Program-made: the position numbers and the translations under genes | Part shown: positions 19,026 through 27,835 of the stretch, piece by piece | Layout: the number at the start of each line of letters is the position of its first letter | Numbering within the stretch: position 1 is the stretch's first letter | Assembly (NCBI GenBank): GCA_014529385.2 | Contig: CM043943.1 | Location: forward strand, 158,924,247 to 158,988,246 | Length of the DNA stretch: 64,000 bases | Source of the DNA: Adiantum capillus-veneris | Lineage: Eukaryota > Streptophyta > Polypodiopsida > Polypodiales > Pteridaceae | Reading direction: 5' to 3' | The notes under the pieces: generated by a model | What the model saw: only the letters and a program-made list of their open reading frames with translations | Told to the model about the DNA's origin: nothing | The model's database searches: none

Positions 19026-20167
19026 TGTCAGGAGTTTTTTGGAGCAAGTGATTGCGCATATGTACATATACATGCATGGTGCATGAAATGAAGAATTGTC
19101 CATTTTTCAGAGCCAGGTGGTTACGTGGGGCCCACATGTGTACAAGTAGGACAGGGTGTACATAGTGCATCGATTTTCACTATTACCAGTACCACTGTGT
19201 TTTTTCTATAATAAAGATGAGTTGTTAGCGCGTAAAACTTCTCGAGCAAGCTATCCACAGGCCAGCGACATGAGGTAAGCAGGTGCGTCAGATGGCATCT
19301 AGTGGCGTCAGGAAGCTGAACGGGGTCAATACTTGCACGCGGAGAAGTACGGACACAACGTGGGTGTTTTCTTGTGAGAGTTATGCAAAAAGGTCATCAT
19401 TAGGACCACTTTTTGGGGCCACTTCACGTGGTTGCGAGACGCATTATTGAAAAGAATTGAGTGCCAGGTGTGCGGATGATGCAAAAAGGTGACAACTATG
19501 CACTGCGAGGTCAGTTTTTGGCCTGTTCGGGGTCCGTTTGAGGTCATCTAAAAGGCCAAGGATGCCCAACTAATAAAGCTAAGTGTGGGAACTGAAAAAA
19601 CAGAGAAAAGACTAGAACAAACGTGGAGAAGAGAGGAGGAACAGCCGCAGGTGTGTTTTTGCTCATTTTGGAGCCTGTTTTGGCCGTAAACTGCTCATCC
19701 GAGGTCGGATTTGAGCACTTTGACATTGTAGACTGGGGTTTTGGGCCGTTCCAGACACGATGGTGCTGTCCATTTTGCAAAATTCCTCACTCTTTTCTTG
19801 CTATTTTTCTGTGTAAGTTTCTCCTATGAGCGAAGTTTTTGCTCTAGTTTGTGATTGTATCTGGTATATTTTACCCATTTTTTGTGAGTTGTTTGCCCCA
19901 TTGGTGTTGGCCCAAGATCATTTGTATATAAACATCAGAAATTCTCCTCTTTCGAGCTGAATTTTTGGGTGTGTGTGTGTATGTGTGTGTCTCTGTGTGG
20001 AGTGGGCAAGTGGATAGTCTCTCTCCTCTCACTCCATAGGTGTGTTTCCTGTCTCGGCTAGGTGGTTGTGTAAGCCGAGTGGTGCCCCATAGTGTGTGTG
20101 TGTATCTTCCCAAGAGTGTGTGTTGGGTCGTTGTAGAGGCGCTGTGTGTGTTTTCATCCCGCTTACA
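19026..20167 (+). repeat. TR-GAG 3' LTR
   Basis: Nearly identical copy of 15251-16394 (few substitutions and small indels), with TATA box TATATAAAC at 19925-19933, ending GCTTACA. The target duplication ACGG follows at 20168-20171. Confidence 0.9.
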
Positions 20168-20171
20168 ACGG

Positions 20172-20777
20172 GTGGGGAAAAGGTAAGGAAAAGGAAGGAG
20201 TAACATCATAAAGTGATCATGTACAAGGAAAGAAAGCAAAGGAAACCAAGGAAGCCAAGAGGACCCGGCGCTGCATCAACCTTCAAGACTTCCCTCTTGG
20301 ACATGGTATGGCTCCCTACAACCTTATGGAGGACATGAGAGGTAAGGGTCCAAGCATATCATGGACTTTATTTATTGCATTGTGCCCACAAGTTAGGAGG
20401 GAGTTAACAAAGGCAGTTATAGCACTAGGAGAAGGACCAAAGAAAATGTTCCTATTGTTAAAATTGCACATGCCCAAATGAATGAGGATATTACACTTGT
20501 GCTAGATTGCTATATCAAAGGAAAACTAGTTAGGAAGGGTCTAGTGGATGGGGGCACACAAATTTGCATCATGAGAGAGGACCTGATGCAGAGACTAGGC
20601 ATGCACATTCATGAGACACCTGAAATCAAAGTGAGAATGGAAAATAATAGCAAGGCTAGGTGTTTGGGAATTTGTAAGAATGTTTCTGTGGAATCTTTTG
20701 GCATTAAGAAGGCTGTTGATTTCTATGTTATGTCTACAAAGGGAAATGGCTATCCATTTATCCTAGACCGTGGCTAA
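20172..20777 (+). pseudogene. Gypsy-2 gag end and protease
   Basis: Sequence resumes after TR-GAG with a basic stretch, then INLQDFPLGHGMAPYNLMED and PSISWTLFIALCPQVRREL, typical of the region before the protease in this plant lineage. The 100-codon frame 20478-20777 holds the retropepsin with catalytic motif LVDGGTQICIM (DGG in place of DTG/DSG, as commonly seen in this group) and YPFILDRG near the end, where LGRPWL is usual. A stop before ATG 20478 separates it from gag. Confidence 0.75.
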
Positions 20778-21790
20778 TGAGAATGCGAGCCTTGCAGGAT
20801 TGGGAAAGTGGAAAGTTGATTTGCAGGAATGACAATCACAAGAATGTTGTCTTTGACATGAAGGAGCAATGTCAAGAGAAGCTCCATGAGGAACCTTCTC
20901 AAAGTGAAAGCGGGGATGATTGGACCGATGACACCTCAAACGAATAAAGCAGTGGTAGAACTACGGAGGAGGAGTCATCCATTGAATTCATGGGTGTAAG
21001 TTTTAGGCCAAATAACAAAGAGACATCTTGCCAAGGTTTAGAAGAGGTAGGCCCCCATGAGAACCAAAGTGTGCATGATGAAGAAATGCTAAATGGTATG
21101 TTGTCAAAAACTCTTACTTGGGAGGAAAGAGAGGAGTTCAAAAGTGTGCTAAGAAAGTTTCCTAGGCTTTTTGCTAAAGATTACACAGAGGTACGTGGAG
21201 TGGATGCCATTCAACACAAGATCGAGCTAAAGCCAGAGGCCAAACCTAAAGCAGAAAAGCTACGAATGTTAGGAGTCATCAAAGAGCAAGCACTACTCAA
21301 AGAGATGAGGAAGCTTCTAGCAGCAGGGTTCATCTACCCCGTAGAGAATTTTGAGTGGGTCTCTCCAGTTGTGGTCACTCCAAAAAAGAATGGCAAGTGG
21401 AGGGTATGTGTCAATTATCGTCCACTCAACGAGGCAACAGAAAGGGATCACTTTCCCCTCCCATTTCAAGATGAGATTCTTAATGAGATAGCAGGTAAAG
21501 AAAAGTACACGGTATGTGATGGCTACTCTGGCTACTTTCAAATAGGTATTGCATTTAAGGATCAATTAAAAACAACCTTCATCACCCATTGGGGTTGTTA
21601 TGCTTTTAGAGTCATGCCTTTGGGTTTGACAAATGCTCCAGCAACGTTTCAATGATTCATGAACATGGTGTTTCAAGCATTCTTTGGGAAGTCTATTAGA
21701 GTATTCATAGATGATTTTTGCACCTATAGCATAGCTCTAAATCATTGCATCTATAGAAGGTAGAAGAAGGCTTAAAGAAGCTATATGATA
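20778..21790 (+). pseudogene. Gypsy-2 reverse transcriptase
   Basis: After a linker (MRALQDWESGKLIC, acidic SESGDDWTDDTSNE, TAA near 20945) the 221-codon frame 20990-21655 contains IQHKIELKPEAKPK, WVSPVVVTPKKNGKWRVCV, YRPLNEATERDHFPLP, YTVCDGYSGYFQI (motif A) and AFRVMPLGLTNAPATFQ. A TGA at 21653-21655 ends it where an Arg codon is expected. The active site FIDDF follows in frame at 21704-21718, so the stop is a point lesion. A frame change near 21760 leads into the thumb. Confidence 0.9.
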
Positions 21791-22564
21791 TGGGAGGTCA
21801 ACTCAATCCCGACAAGTGCCACATAGGTGAGGACGAAGTGATCTTGCTTGGTCACAAGGTTTCTTCCAAAGGCATTGAGGTGGATTGTGCAAAGGCAAAA
21901 GCTCTCATTGAGCTACCATCACCAAAGAGTCTTAAGGAGGTAATTTCATTTATTCAAAAGGTGAAGCACATGTCACACTTCATTCACTTGGCATCAGAGT
22001 TACTTCACCCCCTCCAAAAGTTGACACAACATGTAGAGTTTCCATGGTCTGATGAGCTTGAAGAGTACTTTTCTTGTATAAAAATGGTTTTGGCGGAACT
22101 ACCAATGCTCATGCCGCCACGTTGGGAGTTTACATTCTTTGTTAGCTCAAGTGTGGGTAAGGAGACATTCGGTGCAGTATTGTTGTAGCAAGATCCTCAT
22201 AGCACTAGGATGCGGCCTCTCTACTTTGCTAGCCGGGTCATGAATGTACTTGAAAAGAATTACACAGAAGCAGAATCTATGAAGCTTTCTCTTGTCTTTG
22301 CAGTGAGAAAGTTTAGATCCTACCTCCTTCCAAAACCATTTATCATAATCATTGTTGAAAACTTGTTTCCTTGGGTGTCATCTCAAATGACGCCAAGTCC
22401 CAAGATTTCAAAATGGATCATGGAATTGCAAGAGTTCCAATACTCTTTCAGAGTAGAAGATAGTGTGCGTGCACAATTAGCAGGGATTCTCACCTATAGA
22501 GTTCATGAAAGGGACCACCACCAAAGCATTTACCTTGTTCTTTGATAGAGCATTTAACACTAGT
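21790..22564 (+). pseudogene. Gypsy-2 first RNase H and start of the second
   Basis: The RT connection (QLNPDKCHIGEDEVILLGHK, KALIELPSPKSLKEV) leads into a gypsy-type RNase H (FFVSSSVGKETFGAVLL, then TAG at 22186, MRPLYFASRVMNVLEKNYTE, KWIMELQEFQYSF). The usual TDH motif has become IVENLFPWV. After a one-base frame change the text reads KAFTLFFDRAFNTS (22523-22564), the start of a second, archaeal-type RNase H that is cut by the AT-rich insert and resumes at 28714. Confidence 0.8.
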
Positions 22565-22987
22565 TCTGTAATCAGACACTCAAATGTACTAAACTGTCCT
22601 GTTTTTCTAGCAAATTGTCATAATTATTTGGTGAATCTAGAAAACAAATTCATAGGTCACGTTCATATCTTAGGTCAGCTATGAGGTGAAAAACATAGCT
22701 AAATTTTACTTTTGACAAAATTAATACCACATTAAGATTATAATGATAAGTTTTAAGATGAAAAAATCATAGAAATTTAGTGCAGTTTTAACAAAATTTT
22801 CATAAATTGAATATAACTTCTCATCAAAAAAAGATTTTGCATAGATTTCAAGGTGTATGGATAGCAAAAACTTATTTTAGCAAGAAATTGAGCTTCATAA
22901 CCTAGTTATGGGACTAAATTTTTGTTATAATCAAAAGACCAAAATATTGAAAATGCTGACAAAGAGGAAAATTTTGGTTTTTCAAGG

Positions 22988-23396
22988 TGTTAGGGGCACA
23001 CAGCCCTAACAGGTATTCAATGCAAGTAACATGCAGTTATTCAGGAAACAGGAATAGTACACTGAGTATTCATACACAATACTGCAAAGTAAATAAGTAA
23101 AGAACATCATAAGGAAGAGGAAAAGAGACTGCCATCAGAGTATATTCATCATCATCACCCAATTACAGAGCATAAACAGTAGTACGAGATCAGGAGAGAG
23201 AGATCTGCATCGACCGGAATGCCCATAACTGCCCCCCTCGTCCTGAGACACCACGAGACACATTTACAACTACCCAAAAATATAAGTACTAATGTCCACA
23301 TATCCCTAAGGTTCAAAAGTTAAAGGTCTTAGTTAGAGTTCAAAATATAATATTATCCTGAATACCATGAATGCCCTGACAGATCAGGCACTAACA
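22988..23396 (-). repeat. Element-3 3' LTR
   Basis: Plus-strand ends TGTTAGGGGCACAC...AGGCACTAACA; matches 27430-27835. On the element's own strand a TATA-like ATTATATTTTG lies about 40 bases into the LTR. The stop codon of ORF5 falls inside this LTR (23384). Confidence 0.9.
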
Positions 23397-24076
23397 CTTG
23401 GCACACCTGGTGGGCAATGTTTCTCAAACATTGTGAGAATCCACAATATCCCTTGATCAAAAAATTCATCCACTAGTTGATCCTTGAATTCAGTTTGTTG
23501 TGAAACTGCTGCTGTAGTTGGAGTTTCCTTGTCAAATTCTTCAATCTCTGCATCCACTTGAACTGTAACTGCCTCCTTAGTACTTTCAGTCTCCTGACAG
23601 AGTTTCTCATCCGCAATCATTTGCACTGGATCATCTAAGTTGTGAATTCCTCCTGCAGCTTCTGTGTCCTCCTCTGCAACATCTTTAGCCTGTCCTGCAA
23701 CTGCACTTGTCCCTGCTGCTTCAATCATATGCTTCTGAACTCCTGCTGCCACATCAGTTCCTGCAAACACTTCAGAATTTTTATTAACAAACACCTGCTC
23801 AGATTGTTGGCCTTCTTGTTGTTGCAGCTGTATCTTCAGGTCCTCCAACTGCTCTTTTAGGTCAGTATACTGCTGCTTCAGTTCAACATTCTGCTTCGCC
23901 ATAAACAAGTTTTCCTCCTTCATCTCCTCCTCTGCAAACATCTGATATGGTTTACTCACCACATCATACACCATTACTTTCATTTTCTCCCAAACTCCCT
24001 TCATGTAGTCCATCATTCCAGTCTTCATTTTCTCCCCATACCTTCTACAAAGTAGAAAAAATCTCCTCTTCTTCAA
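23384..24076 (-). CDS. Element-3 ORF5, coiled-coil acidic protein
   Basis: Two hundred and thirty codons, ATG at 24076. The N-terminus is basic and aromatic (MKKRRFFLLCRRYGEKMKTG). A clear coiled coil follows (LKQQYTDLKEQLEDLKIQLQ, near residues 65-90), then an acidic Ala/Glu-rich tail. No known domain is recognised. It overlaps the end of ORF4 by 32 bases in another frame, at a run of six T. The stop codon lies within the 3' LTR. It may be the C-terminal part of one large polyprotein with ORF3 and ORF4 rather than a separate protein. Confidence 0.5.
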   Translation of the reverse strand: MKKRRFFLLCRRYGEKMKTGMMDYMKGVWEKMKVMVYDVVSKPYQMFAEEEMKEENLFMAKQNVELKQQYTDLKEQLEDLKIQLQQQEGQQSEQVFVNKNSEVFAGTDVAAGVQKHMIEAAGTSAVAGQAKDVAEEDTEAAGGIHNLDDPVQMIADEKLCQETESTKEAVTVQVDAEIEEFDKETPTTAAVSQQTEFKDQLVDEFFDQGILWILTMFEKHCPPGVPSVSA

Positions 24077-25397
24077 GTGATTTCAGGTCTTTAGGCCCAT
24101 TTTCATATTCAAGTGAATATCCAAATTCAGTAGTAGGTTTAGGTTTAGGTTCAGGTTTCCCTTCAAGAAGAATGAAGAAAGATACAAGGTAGGATGCAAA
24201 CTTTGCAACCATTAGACACTGTCTCTTGAACACATCCAATATCTCTGCATGTAGATGCAACACTCGAAGACTTGATTTAGACTCCGCATGCCAAATCAAT
24301 TGATTTTCCTGAAAATCTTGATTCAAGAAAAACCAAAATTGATCTGCTTCTTCATCAAACTGATTTGATTCAAGGCTTGAAAATAACATATTGAACTCTC
24401 CTTTACGCATAAAAAACACCACCAAGATGGCTTGATCACATTTCTGCTTGAAAATAGAAAGAAATCCACTTTGTAGTTGCAAAACTGTCCAATCAATGAT
24501 ATCTCCCTGAAACTGAAAACTTTTGACTTCTGCTCCTTGAAAAAGTTCCCTTATTTTATCAAGCATGAAGATATAAAACCAATGAGATATAAGAATATCA
24601 GCATCATCTCCTTCATCAACAACATCATATAGAAATGTAGAACCATCTTCAAGAAAATCCACTTCATCATCATCAGGAACTTGCAAAATACTTGCATAAT
24701 CATCAATCAAAACCATCTCCTCAGCATCAACAAAACCATTGGCATCAGAAATTTGGTATAAATAATCAAGAACATCATCAAGAAAGTGAACTTCCTTGAA
24801 AACAGATGAACTTCCAATATCCTTGACTGAATTTGTAAAAGAACCAACATCATAGAGATCATTGATAACAACATCATCATTCAAGAAACCTTCTGTAACA
24901 TCAAGATTTGAAGAAAACTCCACATTCTTGATTTGAGTAAGTTGAAGCTTCAAGTCCTCAATTTGATTATCCTTGTTCAAAACAACTTTCTTAAGAGCAT
25001 CATGAACTTCATAACAGTAAGAAATATGCAAGTCAACTTCAGTTTGAACCTGAGAAATCTCCGCCATCAATGATGTCTTCTCTTCTTGAAGTTGATTGAT
25101 TTTGGAAAGCGCTTCATTTGCCGCAACCATACTTGAATGCCTCTCATTCTCTAGCTCTAATGAGAGATTATTGATCATCTTCACTTGAGAAAAAAAAAGA
25201 CTTTGAAATTCAGCAAGTTCAGGTACATAACTTCTTTGCAAATCAAGAATCTTTGGTATCAAAACTGGTAATTCAGGGATCTGAAATTGAAGATCCTTGT
25301 CTTTACAACCTGTATAATTCATATCCGATTTCGGAAATTGGCTTTCACTCTTCAAAACTCCAAAAAACTCTTCTCCATCAACACAAACACCTTCCAA
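24045..25397 (-). CDS. Element-3 ORF4, large acidic protein
   Basis: A 450-codon open frame. It begins at a non-ATG codon (TTG); the first ATG in the frame is about 26 codons in (MNYTGCKDKDLQFQIPELPV). A coiled-coil stretch (LSLELENERHSSMVAANEAL, EEKTSLMAEISQVQTEVDL) is followed by an acidic region (VDEGDDADILISHW) and a Pro/Lys motif (GKPEPKPKPTTEF). No family is recognised. It overlaps ORF3 by 46 bases in the -1 frame, with T-TTT-TTG (plus strand 25361-25367) at the overlap. Lack of an early ATG suggests that it is read as an extension of ORF3. Confidence 0.5.
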   Translation of the reverse strand: MEGVCVDGEEFFGVLKSESQFPKSDMNYTGCKDKDLQFQIPELPVLIPKILDLQRSYVPELAEFQSLFFSQVKMINNLSLELENERHSSMVAANEALSKINQLQEEKTSLMAEISQVQTEVDLHISYCYEVHDALKKVVLNKDNQIEDLKLQLTQIKNVEFSSNLDVTEGFLNDDVVINDLYDVGSFTNSVKDIGSSSVFKEVHFLDDVLDYLYQISDANGFVDAEEMVLIDDYASILQVPDDDEVDFLEDGSTFLYDVVDEGDDADILISHWFYIFMLDKIRELFQGAEVKSFQFQGDIIDWTVLQLQSGFLSIFKQKCDQAILVVFFMRKGEFNMLFSSLESNQFDEEADQFWFFLNQDFQENQLIWHAESKSSLRVLHLHAEILDVFKRQCLMVAKFASYLVSFFILLEGKPEPKPKPTTEFGYSLEYENGPKDLKSLEEEEIFSTL

Positions 25398-26629
25398 CTG
25401 TCACCTGTCAAATACTCCTCATCAAGATTCATCAAAAACTGATTCAACACATCAGCTTCATCAGTAGCACACATTATGTCTTTATCTATCTTCGGATCTT
25501 CCACTGCATCACACTGAAATCCGATGTCTCCCTGAATTTCAACATCTTCAAGATTGATGTCAAATGTTGGTATATGGGTTTGTATGGGATATTGGTGGCT
25601 TCTCTCGCTCACTCCCACTTGTATTCCCTTCTTCTCAACCAATAATTCTTCTTTTGGGAAACTGTCCTTCTCTTCCTGCAAAGAGGTGAGTCTCTTTGAT
25701 GTGAGGTTTGGGGATAGCTGGCAATCCTCTTGGCTCCTTTGGCTCATGAGTTGCTCCTGGCTTCCTCCTTCTTCCTTCATCATCTTTTGGACTTCATCTC
25801 CCTTGCATTGAACAAACTCTCCTTCTTGAATCAACTTCTTCTCTTCAGAACTCTGAGTATCTACAACTTTGATGCCATATTCAAAAACATCAAAATCAGG
25901 TTGAAAAACTTCAGGTGCTGAAAATTCAAATTCAGGCTTTGAAACTTCAGTTTTTGAAACTGCAGGTGTCTGAAAAACTGTTGGTACTTCAACATTGTGC
26001 AAACCCTTAAGTCTATCTGGAGTGTGGTTTTGGGATACTAAGTGCTCCTTTTGGCTTCTTTGGCTCTCAGGATGCTCCTTTTCTTCTGTCCTTTCCAACA
26101 TCACCTTCTTGACTTCTTCAGGTTGGCTTTGTGCTTGAGCTTCTTTCATTGATTTGGGACTTTCAACAAGTGCATTTGGAGAAGTTAAACATGATTGTAC
26201 CTGATTGTTCCCAACCAAGGGGAACATTGGTGTTGTAACTCCCCAGTCATCATCACTTTCGTCTTCCTCCTGAAACTGATCTTCATACTTCTCTGTCAAG
26301 ACTTCAATTGCTTCTTGTAACACCTGTATCCTACGCATACTAGAGCACGACTTTCTTCTTTTTCCTTCACGACCTTCATGCCAGTCTTCCGCCTTGTCAA
26401 GAAGATTAGAAAAATCATCCAAATCCTCTTGTGCATCACATAGTTCCTCATGATCTGATGCATCTCGAAAAGATCTGACAATTCGATACAACTTCTTGCA
26501 CAGTTTATGCATACAATATTTGACACATACATCTTCCTTTTGACATGGCTTGCACATGTAAGGACATTGCTTTGCACAGTGCCCATCTTTTTGACAAATA
26601 GCACACTTTTTCTTCTTCTTCTTTTCCAT
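25352..26629 (-). CDS. Element-3 ORF3, N-terminal zinc-knuckle protein
   Basis: Four hundred and twenty-five codons from ATG 26629. Residues 1-21 hold a Lys-rich start and a CCHC knuckle (CAICQKDGHCAKQC, spacing 2-4-4), followed by more Cys (CKPCQKEDVCVKYCMHKLC), perhaps a second zinc site. The rest is acidic and Gln/Ser-rich, with repeated Phe/Val/Glu motifs (TEVSKPEFEFSAPEVFQPDF). In a normal gag the knuckle is C-terminal; here it is at the very start. The ATG lies 10 bases after the ORF2 stop. No enzyme motif is seen. It probably acts as the RNA-binding part of a Gag-like polyprotein. Confidence 0.6.
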   Translation of the reverse strand: MEKKKKKKCAICQKDGHCAKQCPYMCKPCQKEDVCVKYCMHKLCKKLYRIVRSFRDASDHEELCDAQEDLDDFSNLLDKAEDWHEGREGKRRKSCSSMRRIQVLQEAIEVLTEKYEDQFQEEDESDDDWGVTTPMFPLVGNNQVQSCLTSPNALVESPKSMKEAQAQSQPEEVKKVMLERTEEKEHPESQRSQKEHLVSQNHTPDRLKGLHNVEVPTVFQTPAVSKTEVSKPEFEFSAPEVFQPDFDVFEYGIKVVDTQSSEEKKLIQEGEFVQCKGDEVQKMMKEEGGSQEQLMSQRSQEDCQLSPNLTSKRLTSLQEEKDSFPKEELLVEKKGIQVGVSERSHQYPIQTHIPTFDINLEDVEIQGDIGFQCDAVEDPKIDKDIMCATDEADVLNQFLMNLDEEYLTGDSWKVFVLMEKSFLEF

Positions 26630-26639
26630 TAATCACCCA

Positions 26640-27104
26640 TCAAAAGAATAGAGAGCATTTGTACCTCTTTAAACCCTGAAACTGCTTAAACTGCATTGCA
26701 AACTGAAATACCTGAAACTGTAGTCTGTAAACTGAAAAATTGAAACTGCATTCTGCAACAAACTGCACATAATTTGCACAGAAACTACACAGAGACTTCA
26801 AAACTGTTTGGGCTAACAATACATTGACCAATGGTCCCAAAAGTGGGTCTGATGTGGGATGAGTTGTTTGTTGGCCTTCTTGGTTTGCAAGTAGGGTTTC
26901 CTGCAGCCTGTTTTCAGGTTCATGCAGTTCAGTCCCCTCCCCAATAATTTCTGCCCCTGCAGCAAGTTCTCCTACTGGTTCTTCTTGGTCATCATTACCC
27001 GACTCTTCTCCTTGTCTTCCTCTTGTAGAGAACTCCCTTCTTAATATAAGCCTTGTTCCATATGAATGTTGTGGAACATTGGACCCCTGCTCTGATTCAC
27101 TCAT
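26640..27104 (-). CDS. Element-3 ORF2
   Basis: One hundred and fifty-four codons from ATG 27104 (MSESEQGSNVPQHSYGTRLI). The N-terminal two thirds is acidic and Gly/Glu-rich (EESGNDDQEEPVGELAAGAE). The last ~50 codons come from a CAGTTT-rich stretch that looks more like leader or intron than protein. The start overlaps the stop of ORF1 in an ATGA sequence (27104-27101). Function unknown. Confidence 0.45.
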   Translation of the reverse strand: MSESEQGSNVPQHSYGTRLILRREFSTRGRQGEESGNDDQEEPVGELAAGAEIIGEGTELHEPENRLQETLLANQEGQQTTHPTSDPLLGPLVNVLLAQTVLKSLCSFCANYVQFVAECSFNFSVYRLQFQVFQFAMQFKQFQGLKRYKCSLFF

Positions 27105-27373
27105 GCATTGCTGCTTCTCCCTTGTCTAGAATACTGTACTAGCACTCTTTGATTATGCACATTGTAGTTTGAAGGTAAATTATAGGCTCCAAAGGGTAAC
27201 AGTTTTGTAACTACCTTTTCGAGAATGAGAATTCTGACTTCGCTGGGCAGTTGTGGGTAGAATTCTTTCAAGAATTGTGATGCATACTCCTCAGACTCTT
27301 CCCCTGGTGTTTTCCAGTTCGTAAAATCCCGCAAACGGTCACTATCAGGGAACAGGTCGCCGCTGTGATTCAT
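27101..27373 (-). CDS. Element-3 ORF1, possible Gag start
   Basis: Ninety codons from ATG 27373 (MNHSGDLFPDSDRLRDFTNW), the first ORF after the PBS. Text such as SEEYASQFLKEFYPQLPSEV and LVQYSRQG could be the start of a Gag-like protein, but I cannot assign it to a family. The stop TGA shares ATGA with the ORF2 start, a layout known to allow termination-reinitiation. Confidence 0.5.
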   Translation of the reverse strand: MNHSGDLFPDSDRLRDFTNWKTPGEESEEYASQFLKEFYPQLPSEVRILILEKVVTKLLPFGAYNLPSNYNVHNQRVLVQYSRQGRSSNA

Positions 27374-27410
27374 TCCTTAGCACCCATATGGTTTTAGGCG
27401 AAATTTGAAC

Positions 27411-27428
27411 TAATAGCAGGATCGCCAA
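27411..27428 (-). promoter_or_regulatory. Element-3 primer binding site
   Basis: On the minus strand the LTR end ...CACCTAACA is followed by TTTGGCGATCCTGCTATTAG. It resembles the tRNA-Arg-type site TGGCGACTCTGCTGGGG known from Tat/Ogre elements. It gives the orientation, in agreement with the ORFs. Confidence 0.7.
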
Positions 27429-27429
27429 A

Positions 27430-27835
27430 TGTTAGGTGCACACAGCCCTAACAGGTATTCAATGCAAGTAACATGTAGTTATTCAGGAAACAGGAATAGT
27501 ACACTGAGTATTCATACACAATACTGCAAAGTAAATAAGTAAAGAACATCATAAGGAAGAGGAAAAGAGACTGCCATCAAAGTATATTCATCATCATCAC
27601 CCAATTACAGAGCATAAACAGTAGTATGAGATCAGGAGAGAGAGAACTGCATCGATCGGAATGCCCATAACTGCCCCCCTCGTCCTGAGACACCACGAGA
27701 CACATTTACAACTACCCAAAAATATAAGTACTAATGTCCACATATCCCTAAGGTTCAAAAGTTAAAGGTCTTAGTTAGAGTTCAAAATATAATATCCTGA
27801 ATACCATGAATGCCCTGACAGATCAGGCACTAACA
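27430..27835 (-). repeat. Element-3 5' LTR
   Basis: Plus-strand ends TGTTAGGTGCACAC...AGGCACTAACA, followed by the duplication CAAGG (27836-27840). About 98% identical by eye to the other LTR. Confidence 0.9.

Larger units (their letters stand above)
15251..20167 (+). mobile_element. TR-GAG: non-autonomous gag-only LTR element
   Basis: Near-identical LTRs (15251-16394 and 19026-20167) flank a 2.6-kb interior with PBS, a small-ORF relic, one long gag ORF, a hairpin and a polypurine tract, but no protease, RT, RNase H or integrase. The target-site duplication ACGG is present at 15247-15250 and 20168-20171. It interrupts Gypsy-2 gag in the same orientation. Gag, PBS, small ORF and hairpin all resemble those of Gypsy-2, so it is probably a non-autonomous relative that borrows pol from Gypsy-2-like elements. 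Confidence 0.92.
22988..27835 (-). mobile_element. Element-3: young non-autonomous LTR element with five ORFs
   Basis: LTRs at 22988-23396 (409 bases) and 27430-27835 (406 bases) differ by about six substitutions and one 3-base indel. A perfect target duplication CAAGG lies at 22983-22987 and 27836-27840. The minus-strand interior starts with a tRNA-Arg-like PBS and holds five ORFs filling 27373-23384. There is a gag-type zinc knuckle but no protease, RT, RNase H or integrase motif. It is the youngest insertion of the stack and must depend on another element for movement. Confidence 0.9.

Noticed and set aside
23642-23860. Cys/Leu-rich ORF on the plus strand in Element-3
   Set aside because: Antisense of the coiled-coil ORF5.
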